From: CAYYBZ01 sp964470285 [NCBI: uncultured Oligoflexia bacterium]
GTDB taxonomy: Bacteria; Bdellovibrionota_G; CAYYBZ01
Assembly (NCBI GenBank): GCA_964470285.1
Contig: CAYYBZ010000022.1
Location: 5,614-13,473 of the forward strand
Direction of reading: 5' to 3'
DNA: 7,860 nucleotides
Shown piece by piece: positions 1 to 5,357 of the stretch. The translations under genes and the position numbers were made by a program. Below the pieces are notes generated by a model. The model did no database searches and was not told the origin of the DNA. It was given only the letters and a program-made list of their open reading frames with translations. The stretch's first letter is position 1. Each line of letters opens with the position of its first letter.

Positions 1-1066
1 CTTTGCCGTGTTCTTTAAGAACGCCTGGAACGATATTGAATATCTTTTCAACCGTTTTAAAGACAGGATCATCCGACATATATTTCTTGCCAAAGGCTAA
101 GAAAGCATCGAATCTTGGATCAGTTACCCTTAAAACGGCATGTCCATACCCGGGGATTACCTTACCCGAGTTAAGAGTATCCCATGCGAATTTTTTAAGA
201 TCGTCGTCTGAAGGAGTTCCACCGAATTTTTCATTAAGCGAAATGACGAACTTCAAACATTCCTGATTTGCAAGCCCGTGAAGAGGACCTGCCAGGCCGT
301 TTAATCCGGCTGAAAGCGCGTAGTAAGGATCTGAAAGTGCTGAACCGACCGTATGCGTTGTAAAAGCGCTTACGTTTCCGCCTTCATGGTCGGTATGACA
401 GACAAGATAAAGCCTCATAAGATCGGCAAATTCACCCTTTGGATCGTCAATACCAAGCATATAAGCATAGTTCTGTGACCAGTCTTTATCAGATTTGGGC
501 TCAAGCACTTCGCCCTTTCCGTATTTCATTCTGTAAAGGCCTGCTGCAACGGTAGGAAGTTTTGCAAGAAGGTTTAGTGCATCTTCAAGTGCAGGTTCCC
601 AATACTTATCCTTCGTCATACCTGCATCATAATTTTTTCTGAACTCGCTTTCATTTTCCATGATCAAAATTGCGGTATTGAGCATTACCATGGGATGAGT
701 TTCTTTAGGAAGTGCTTTTAAAACGTCCCATACATATCCGGGGACTTTTGATCTTTTTGAAAATTCTGCCTTGATATCATCAACTTCTTTTCCGGAAGGA
801 GCATCACCCGTTAAGAGCATCCAGAAAATTTCTTCCGGTGTCTTGTCGGTTAAATCCTTAAGCATGGATCCTCTGATAATCAAACCCTTATCAGGCTCAA
901 CAAGGGAAGTATCACAAATAAGGCCCTTAACGCCTCTCATGCCACCGAAAGCCTGAGCTACGGTTACCTCTGAAATAACCTTATCTCCGTGATTTTTCAC
1001 AAGACCTTTAACTTCATCCCTATATTTCGGAATGATTTCGGATAGTTTCTTCTTTAATAGACTCAT
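1..1066 (-). CDS. gltA: Citrate synthase, eukaryote-like (mitochondrial) type; 3' end outside window
   Basis: Condenses acetyl-CoA with oxaloacetate to citrate in the cytoplasm, the entry step of the TCA cycle and of glutamate synthesis. The 355 visible residues follow the mitochondrial enzyme closely and in order: an N-terminal helical region, AFGGMRGVKGL near 39, DHEGGNVSA near 226, GLAGPLHGLANQE near 257-269, and VIPGYGHAVLRVTDPR near 303-318. By alignment with pig citrate synthase from memory, H227 is the oxaloacetate-binding His238, H263 is His274, H309 is His320 (the 46-residue spacing is kept exactly) and R318 is Arg329. The catalytic aspartate (Asp375 in pig) and roughly the last 70-80 residues lie beyond position 1. 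The start at 1066 is fixed by the strong site GGAGG at 1077-1073, six bases upstream. No transit or signal peptide is present. The next gene upstream on the same strand is 170 bases away, so gltA probably has its own promoter. This type differs clearly from the shorter E. coli-like and 2-methylcitrate synthases. Confidence 0.96.
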   Translation of the reverse strand, partial: MSLLKKKLSEIIPKYRDEVKGLVKNHGDKVISEVTVAQAFGGMRGVKGLICDTSLVEPDKGLIIRGSMLKDLTDKTPEEIFWMLLTGDAPSGKEVDDIKAEFSKRSKVPGYVWDVLKALPKETHPMVMLNTAILIMENESEFRKNYDAGMTKDKYWEPALEDALNLLAKLPTVAAGLYRMKYGKGEVLEPKSDKDWSQNYAYMLGIDDPKGEFADLMRLYLVCHTDHEGGNVSAFTTHTVGSALSDPYYALSAGLNGLAGPLHGLANQECLKFVISLNEKFGGTPSDDDLKKFAWDTLNSGKVIPGYGHAVLRVTDPRFDAFLAFGKKYMSDDPVFKTVEKIFNIVPGVLKEHGK

Positions 1067-1071
1067 TTTTG

Positions 1072-1078
1072 TCCTCCC
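1072..1078 (-). promoter_or_regulatory. Shine-Dalgarno site of the citrate synthase gene
   Basis: Read on the minus strand this is GGGAGGA followed by CAAAA and then ATG at 1066. It is a near-perfect anti-16S match at ideal spacing, so it fixes the start codon and suggests strong translation. Confidence 0.85.
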
Positions 1079-1161
1079 TTTCAGGTTTAGTAGGGTTTAT
1101 ATATAATTTTATTAGATCAAATGAAAACGCCTGAAATGTATTTTAAAGTAGGTCAAAAGGC

Positions 1162-1198
1162 AAATAAAAAATAGCAAAGCACGCCGAAAATAGCTATT
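1162..1198 (-). terminator. Possible weak Rho-independent terminator after the 84-residue gene
   Basis: On the minus strand AATAGC (1198-1193) can pair with GCTATT (1175-1170) across a 17-base loop, and the stem is followed by TTTTTATTT. The T-tract is good, but the stem has only six base pairs and the loop is long, so this could be chance in AT-rich DNA. Its place, about 40 bases after the stop codon at 1237, suits a terminator. Confidence 0.3.
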
Positions 1199-1236
1199 AA
1201 CAGCGACGGTTTCGGTATCATTTCAAGGTTTCTTTT

Positions 1237-1491
1237 TTAGTGAGTGCCGTTAAGTTTTTGTTCGTATTCTTCTAAACAGTAAGGGCATTCCAATACCTCG
1301 TCAATGTGAGCAATTTTTACCCACAGCGGGACTTCTTCATTATATAAGAAATCTGCCCCGAAACTTACGGGCTTTAAAACCTTCATCATTTTTTCATAGG
1401 ATTTTATTTTATCCGCAAAGAGTATCCTTAATTCATTCTCATTCATGCCGACATATCTGTTTTCTAAAAGTTTAAATTTAAGATCGCTCAT
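1237..1491 (-). CDS. Hypothetical 84-residue protein with C-terminal CPYC motif
   Basis: I do not recognise this family. The start at 1491 is chosen because GGAGG sits at 1501-1497, five bases before the ATG; a longer reading from 1512 would begin upstream of that site. The protein is soluble and charged, with no signal peptide or membrane segment. Residues 1-40 look helical and rich in Lys, Glu and Asn. A hydrophobic middle (44-61) is followed by H62 and then C69-P-Y-C72, an H-x6-C-x2-C arrangement that could bind a metal or act as a redox pair. CPYC is the glutaredoxin active-site sequence, but here it lies near the C-terminus and no thioredoxin fold follows, so I do not call a glutaredoxin. 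Its spacing also differs from the zinc-binding anti-sigma motif (H-x3-C-x2-C). It is co-directional with citrate synthase, and its start is one base after the stop of a small upstream ORF. The good ribosome site and clean reading frame make it a likely real gene. Confidence 0.7.
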   Translation of the reverse strand: MSDLKFKLLENRYVGMNENELRILFADKIKSYEKMMKVLKPVSFGADFLYNEEVPLWVKIAHIDEVLECPYCLEEYEQKLNGTH

Positions 1492-1492
1492 G

Positions 1493-1633
1493 TTACCTCC
1501 ATTCTTGAACATTTATAAAAGCAACACCTATGCCAGATAAGTTTTTTTTAATAATTTCAATGAGCTTCTTTTCTACATATTCAGGAACCGTCCGAAATCC
1601 GATCCTAAAAAAGATTAATTTCAATACATTCAT
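1493..1633 (-). CDS. Doubtful small ORF (46 residues, or 73 from an ATG at 1714)
   Basis: The frame ends one base before the start of the 84-residue gene. From the ATG at 1633 it encodes 46 residues with a basic and hydrophobic beginning (VLKLIFFRIGFR), an amphipathic Lys/Glu/Ile stretch (YVEKKLIEIIKKNL) and the end NVQEWR. From the ATG at 1714 it gains an N-terminus resembling an export signal (IKK, then IIVCFFLL), but its Cys is preceded by Arg, which does not fit a lipobox. Neither start has a recognisable Shine-Dalgarno site, which is the main reason for doubt. In its favour are the stop-C-ATG junction and the plausible residue composition. The opposite strand is also open over much of this stretch (1530-1757), but that frame is Phe-rich and looks like a shadow. 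It could be a leader peptide, a small gene, or non-coding DNA. I recognise no family. Confidence 0.25.
   Translation of the reverse strand: MNVLKLIFFRIGFRTVPEYVEKKLIEIIKKNLSGIGVAFINVQEWR
1497..1501 (-). promoter_or_regulatory. Shine-Dalgarno site of the 84-residue gene, with a stop codon in its spacer
   Basis: The minus strand reads GGAGG, TAA, C, ATG. The TAA at 1495-1493 ends an upstream reading frame whose last codons (Glu-Trp-Arg) supply the GGAGG. This site decides the start at 1491 and is the arrangement expected for translational coupling if the upstream frame is translated. Confidence 0.75.
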
Positions 1634-1717
1634 CTCAATAACTAAAGAATTGCCTGACTTTGCGCAACGCGTGAGCAGAAAAAAACAGACAATTATTTTT
1701 TTTATTGAGCTCATTTA

Positions 1718-1746
1718 TTGGCATTTAAGGGCTTTTTTGATATCAA
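1718..1746 (+). promoter_or_regulatory. Candidate sigma-70 promoter for the peptidase-dehydrogenase pair
   Basis: TTGGCA at 1718-1723 matches the -35 consensus at five of six bases. After exactly 17 bases comes TATCAA at 1741-1746, four of six for the -10. Transcription would start near 1753, giving a leader of about 28 bases. The palindrome TTGATATCAA (1737-1746) covers the -10 and could be an operator half or simply AT-rich chance. Confidence 0.45.
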
Positions 1747-1768
1747 TCATTTTTTAATACAACATTAT

Positions 1769-1773
1769 GGGGG
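1769..1773 (+). promoter_or_regulatory. Ribosome binding site deciding the peptidase start
   Basis: GGGGG followed by TTTGATT and then ATG at 1781 gives good spacing. An in-frame ATG at 1718 lies inside the candidate promoter, has no such site, and would place 21 extra residues before a clean signal peptide. The start at 1781 is therefore preferred. Confidence 0.7.
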
Positions 1774-1780
1774 TTTGATT

Positions 1781-3823
1781 ATGAAATTATCCCGTTTTGC
1801 CTGTCTTTTGACCGTTTTAATGCTTGTTTCAGCTACTCTGGAGGCAAGAAAGTTCGTTCCAAAACAAAAGCCTCTCGATATAAAAACATTTATCGAACTT
1901 GAATGGCTCTCGGATATTCAGGTTTCACCGGATTCAAAAACCATAGCCTATACTGTAACCCTCAAAAATATTGAAAGTAATTCGACAAAAAAGAATATCT
2001 GGACGGTTGACATCGAAAGCGCAACAAGCACTCAAATGACTTTCGGTAAGGAATCAGACTATGCCCCGAGATGGTCGCCTGACGGTAAAACATTAGCCTT
2101 TATCTCATCCAGATCGGGCTTTCCCCAGATATGGTTCATGAATACTGCAGGCGGCGAAGCAAAGCAGATTACGGATTTTGCAGCCGGAATTGACGATTTT
2201 ATTTTCAGCCCCGATTCCGGAAAAATTCTTTTTACATCGACGCTGTGGGAGGGTTGTTCCACGGACAAGTGCGTCCGCGAAAAGGATAAAGAAAAAGAAA
2301 ACAACAAGGCAAATGTCAGAATTATAACCGATACCGTTTTCAGACACTGGAAATCCTGGCTGGGCGGAAAAATTTCAAGACTTTTTCTTTTGGATATTTA
2401 TTCCGGAAAAATCAGGGTTATTTCACCTGAAGGTCTGCGCATACCGCCCTACGGACTGTCAGGAAGAACCGACTTTGCTTTCAGCCCGGACGGAAAAGAA
2501 ATCGCGTATACAACAAACACTGATAACGATTTAAGCAGAAGCACTAACAACGATATATATGTCGTCTCCACAAAAAAGGGTAAACCTGAAAAAATATCTG
2601 TGAGTAAAAGCAATGACAACTCACCCATGTACTCTCCTGACGGCCGGTATATAGCATTTAAGACACAGATAATTCCGGGTTTTGAATCCGATAAGATAAG
2701 GCTTGCGGCTTACGACAGAAAAAAAGAAACGGTGAAAGTATTAACCGAGAACTACGATTCAATGGTTTACGAAGCCAAATGGGCTCCCGACTCCAAAAGC
2801 CTTTATTTCGTTTCACCGGAGAGGGGTCACCGGGAAATTTACAATGTGGCATTAAACGGTTCTTACAAAAAAATGTCCATTAAAACGCATAATTCGAACA
2901 TGGCGGTCACCCCCGACGGGAAATACCTTGTTATGCTCAGGCAAAGCTTTGAATCAGCCCCGGAAATTTTCAAAAAAGACATACAAACCGGGAAAATCGT
3001 CCAGCTGACCAAACACAATAAAAAATACTTAGCGGGAATCAAATTCGGAGGTTATGAAGAGTATTCGTTTAAGGCAAACGACGGAACGCAGATTCACGGC
3101 TTTTTTGTATTTCCCCCGTACTTTAATAAAAATAAAAAATATCCATGGCTATACTACATTCACGGTGGCCCCCAGGGTGCAACAGAAAACAGCTTTCACC
3201 CCAGATGGAACATGGCAAAATTCGCATCACCGGGGTACGTTGTTGCTATAATAAATTTCAGGGGATCGGTAGGATACGGCCAGGATTTTACAAATCAGAT
3301 TAGCAAGGATTACACGGGCAAACCCTATACCGATATAATGGAAGGGCTTGACTGGCTTTTAGTCAATCAAAAGTTTCTGCATAAAAACAGATTCTGCGCA
3401 GCCGGGGCCTCGTTCGGCGGTTTCATGATGAACTATCTTGAGGCCAAAACCGACAGATTCAAATGCCTCATTTCACATGCAGGTGTTTCCGATGAAATAA
3501 GCATGTACGGAACAACCGAAGAAAAATGGTTTCCGCAATGGGACGTAGGCGGAACCCCTTATGATAATTTTGATAAGTATAAAGAAGGTTCCCCTTTCAT
3601 TCATGCAAAGAATTTCAAAACCCCGATTCTTCTTCTGCATGGAGAGCTCGATTTCAGGGTTCCTATAGAACAGGCCTTTGAAATGTATACGGCGGTGAAA
3701 TGGGCCGGTGTTGACACAAGAATGGTTCTTTTTCCCGATGAAGGCCACTGGATATGGAAGCCCGCAAATGCAAATGTATGGTGGGAAGAAATGCTTGGCT
3801 GGCTGGACAAGTACTTAAAATGA
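1781..3823 (+). CDS. Exported S9 serine peptidase, dipeptidyl peptidase 5 type
   Basis: Predicted to release dipeptides from the N-terminus of peptides in the periplasm; known DPP5 enzymes favour Ala or hydrophobic residues at P1. The 680-residue protein starts with a Sec signal peptide (MKLSR, hydrophobic 6-18, likely cut after VSA at 18). Next comes a beta-propeller with seven PDGK/PDSK-type repeats near 50, 100, 144, 236, 286, 337 and 378. The wider gap between the third and fourth carries a Cys pair (C159, C164) and FRHWKSW, both of which I recall from DPP5-like members. The alpha/beta-hydrolase domain (about 430-680) has HGGPQG at 461 and RGSVGYG at 494. The nucleophile is S544 in GASFGG, D624 lies in HGELDFRVP, and H656 lies in FPDEGHW. 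The length and the last two motifs fit DPP5 better than DPP4 or acylaminoacyl peptidase, though the exact specificity is inferred. Its stop overlaps the start of the dehydrogenase gene (ATGA), so the two are probably one transcript. The triad is complete and there is no sign of damage. Confidence 0.93.
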   Translation: MKLSRFACLLTVLMLVSATLEARKFVPKQKPLDIKTFIELEWLSDIQVSPDSKTIAYTVTLKNIESNSTKKNIWTVDIESATSTQMTFGKESDYAPRWSPDGKTLAFISSRSGFPQIWFMNTAGGEAKQITDFAAGIDDFIFSPDSGKILFTSTLWEGCSTDKCVREKDKEKENNKANVRIITDTVFRHWKSWLGGKISRLFLLDIYSGKIRVISPEGLRIPPYGLSGRTDFAFSPDGKEIAYTTNTDNDLSRSTNNDIYVVSTKKGKPEKISVSKSNDNSPMYSPDGRYIAFKTQIIPGFESDKIRLAAYDRKKETVKVLTENYDSMVYEAKWAPDSKSLYFVSPERGHREIYNVALNGSYKKMSIKTHNSNMAVTPDGKYLVMLRQSFESAPEIFKKDIQTGKIVQLTKHNKKYLAGIKFGGYEEYSFKANDGTQIHGFFVFPPYFNKNKKYPWLYYIHGGPQGATENSFHPRWNMAKFASPGYVVAIINFRGSVGYGQDFTNQISKDYTGKPYTDIMEGLDWLLVNQKFLHKNRFCAAGASFGGFMMNYLEAKTDRFKCLISHAGVSDEISMYGTTEEKWFPQWDVGGTPYDNFDKYKEGSPFIHAKNFKTPILLLHGELDFRVPIEQAFEMYTAVKWAGVDTRMVLFPDEGHWIWKPANANVWWEEMLGWLDKYLK

Positions 3824-4830
3824 AGGCAATGACTCTTGAGAAATGCGCAATGCCAGGAAGCAATCCGCTAAAGCTGTGCGAGATAGAGACACCGTCTCCT
3901 AAGGGAAACGAAGTGCTTATAAAAGTTTGTGCATGCGGAGTGTGTCATACCGATCTTCATCTTGTAGAAGGAGAGCTAAAGCCCAAGAAACCGAATATTA
4001 TTCCCGGTCATGAAATAATAGGTACGGTTGAGAAAACCGGAGATTCGGTTAAGGAGCTTAAGAAAGGTGATAAGGTCGGTATACCGTGGCTCTACTCAAC
4101 CTGCGGAAATTGCGGTTTCTGCCTTGAGGGAAAAGAGAATTTATGCGAAAGCGCCCTTTTTACTGGATGGCATGTCAACGGCGGTTATGCTCAATACGTA
4201 ATAGGGATCGAGGGTTTTACTTACAAAATCCCCGATTTTAAAAATCTGCCCGATGATTATCATATTGCCCCTTTAATGTGCGCCGGAGTGGTCGGTTACA
4301 GGGCCTACAAACTCAGCGGAATAAAAGAGGGCCAAAAGCTGGCGCTTTTCGGATTCGGAGCCACCGCTCATATAATAATTCAAATAGCCTGCTTCCACGG
4401 CTGTGAAGTTTATGTTTTTACAAGGAGTGACTCTCATAAAAAACATGCCGAAAATTTAGGAGCAAGGTGGGTAGGAAATCCGAAAGACAGTCCCGATAAA
4501 AAAATGGATTGCTCAATTATTTTTGCTCCGGCCGGAGAAATAACCCTGAGGGCTTTGGAAGTAACCAAAAAAGGCGGGACGGTTGCAAATTCTTCGATCT
4601 ATTCAAGCGATATTCCCGCCATGAACTACGAAAAGCATCTTTATTACGAAAAAAAACTTCTAAGCGTGGCCAATTCGACAAGAAAGGATATCAACGAATG
4701 TCTAAGCGTATGCGGGAAAGCAGAAGTTAAAACAGACATCGAGGTTTTTCCGTTTACTCAGGCAAATAAAGTTCTCGAACTTTTAAAGAAAAGTGAAATT
4801 TCAGGCGCCGCGGTTTTAAGCTTTAGTTAG
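3820..4830 (+). CDS. Zinc-dependent alcohol dehydrogenase (MDR superfamily)
   Basis: A 336-residue cytoplasmic enzyme predicted to interconvert alcohols and aldehydes with NAD(P). The catalytic zinc ligands are C42 (GVCHTD), H64-E65 (PGHE) and C154 (MCAG). The structural zinc is held by C95, C98, C101 and C109. The Rossmann motif GFGATA at 178-183 and a following basic TRSDSHKK stretch bind the cofactor; the basic residues may hint at NADP, but this is uncertain. The GFGATAH and VYVFTR pattern places it with the short bacterial Adh subgroup rather than threonine or sorbitol dehydrogenases. The start at 3820 overlaps the peptidase stop as ATGA and begins MKAM. An in-frame ATG at 3829 is possible, and upstream ATGs lie inside the peptidase frame. 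No strong Shine-Dalgarno site precedes it, so translation probably depends on ribosomes ending the peptidase. The last 8 bases overlap the end of the convergent gene. The substrate cannot be read from the sequence. Confidence 0.93.
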   Translation: MKAMTLEKCAMPGSNPLKLCEIETPSPKGNEVLIKVCACGVCHTDLHLVEGELKPKKPNIIPGHEIIGTVEKTGDSVKELKKGDKVGIPWLYSTCGNCGFCLEGKENLCESALFTGWHVNGGYAQYVIGIEGFTYKIPDFKNLPDDYHIAPLMCAGVVGYRAYKLSGIKEGQKLALFGFGATAHIIIQIACFHGCEVYVFTRSDSHKKHAENLGARWVGNPKDSPDKKMDCSIIFAPAGEITLRALEVTKKGGTVANSSIYSSDIPAMNYEKHLYYEKKLLSVANSTRKDINECLSVCGKAEVKTDIEVFPFTQANKVLELLKKSEISGAAVLSFS

Positions 4831-5320
4831 GCATTTTTTCGGAATAAGAGTAAAAGTGATAGCCCTTTTCTCCCCACTTTCCGTCACCAAGCCATGAAAG
4901 AATCAGTTTTTGTCCCCTGTAAACAGCAAGTGTTTGATCCTCTTTCATATGAAGGGCAATAGTATATTCTGGATCCACATCCTTTCTTCCCGGATCAAGG
5001 ACCTGCAAAGTAAGGTTTCTGTAAACTGGTTTTATTTCCAGAGGGTTTTTGCTTTTTGAATCGGGAGGCGGATACTGCACGAAAGTAAAAATGCCCTTTC
5101 CCTTTTTACCCTTGACTTTAAGTATCGTATTATAAATGTTTATCGCTCCGTTATCGGCAGGGTTCTTATCATAGGTGGCGCTCTTAAGAACGAACAGCTT
5201 TGATTTACCCATTATGGTTTTGTACTTCTTCTTAACATCCTCGATCTTAGGGTCTTTACCCGCGCTTAAAACTGCCGGTATCAGGAAAAATACAGCAATA
5301 AGCGAAAAAAACTTTTTCAT
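4823..5320 (-). CDS. Exported protein of unknown family, 165 residues
   Basis: I do not recognise this protein. It begins with a clear Sec signal peptide: MKKFF, then a hydrophobic run to about residue 17, likely cut after VLSA, leaving a mature protein that starts GKDPK. The mature part, about 145 residues, is Lys-rich and looks beta-strand rich. Examples are LKSATYDK, INIYNTILKVKG, GIFTFVQYPPP, YTIALHMK and LAVYRGQKLILSWLGDGKWG. It has no Cys, so it is not a lipoprotein. The ATG at 5320 is preferred because AGGAG at 5330-5326 stands five bases before it; a GTG at 5326 in the same frame overlaps that site. It lies 37 bases after the M16 peptidase gene on the same strand, so the two are probably co-transcribed and may work together in the periplasm, which is inference only. 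Its end overlaps the dehydrogenase gene on the other strand by 8 bases. Confidence 0.85.
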   Translation of the reverse strand: MKKFFSLIAVFFLIPAVLSAGKDPKIEDVKKKYKTIMGKSKLFVLKSATYDKNPADNGAINIYNTILKVKGKKGKGIFTFVQYPPPDSKSKNPLEIKPVYRNLTLQVLDPGRKDVDPEYTIALHMKEDQTLAVYRGQKLILSWLGDGKWGEKGYHFYSYSEKMPN

Positions 5321-5325
5321 AATCA

Positions 5326-5330
5326 CTCCT
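5326..5330 (-). promoter_or_regulatory. Shine-Dalgarno site of the 165-residue exported protein
   Basis: The minus strand reads AGGAG, TGATT, ATG. The site overlaps an alternative in-frame GTG at 5326, which rules that codon out as the usual start and sets the start at 5320. Confidence 0.75.
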
Positions 5331-5357
5331 TTTCTGATTCTATATTAAATGAAGACA

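Larger units (their letters stand above)
1067..1236. other. Intergenic region upstream of citrate synthase
   Basis: This AT-rich 170-base gap must hold the citrate synthase promoter and the end of the upstream transcript. On the minus strand a weak -10-like TATATA lies near 1105-1100, but no convincing -35 stands 16-18 bases before it (only TTTCAT), so I do not call a promoter. A 7-base inverted repeat, TTTCAGG at 1079-1085 and CCTGAAA at 1130-1136, brackets the presumed promoter and leader. A possible weak terminator for the upstream gene lies at 1166-1198. No open reading frame of interest is seen. Confidence 0.6.
1634..1780. other. Divergent regulatory region
   Basis: This AT-rich stretch lies between the minus-strand small genes and the plus-strand peptidase gene. 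It holds the candidate peptidase promoter (1718-1746) with a 10-base palindrome over its -10 element, and the peptidase ribosome site near 1769. The longer version of the small minus-strand ORF would reach into it (to 1714). I found no convincing minus-strand promoter. Confidence 0.5.

Noticed and set aside
1237-1491. Glutaredoxin call based on the CPYC motif
   Set aside because: The motif is about 12 residues from the C-terminus and no thioredoxin-fold sequence or cis-Pro region follows.
1530-1757. Plus-strand ORF of 75 residues opposite the small minus-strand ORF
   Set aside because: Phe-rich composition, no ribosome site at its ATG, and it overlaps both the minus-strand frame and the candidate peptidase promoter. 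It looks like a shadow.
2255-2310. Cys pair and Lys/Glu-rich insert in the peptidase propeller as a novel insertion
   Set aside because: A Cys-containing charged insert before an FRHW motif is, as I recall it, common in DPP5-like S9 peptidases.
1931-2920. Repeated PDGK/PDSK motifs as an unusual tandem repeat
   Set aside because: They are the seven blades of the N-terminal beta-propeller normal for S9 peptidases. The DNA itself is not repetitive.
4768-4783. Inverted repeat AAAGTTC-TC-GAACTTT as a terminator for the convergent genes
   Set aside because: It lies inside the dehydrogenase coding sequence, is AT-rich with only a two-base loop, and is followed by too weak a T-tract on either strand. 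Chance and coding constraints explain it.
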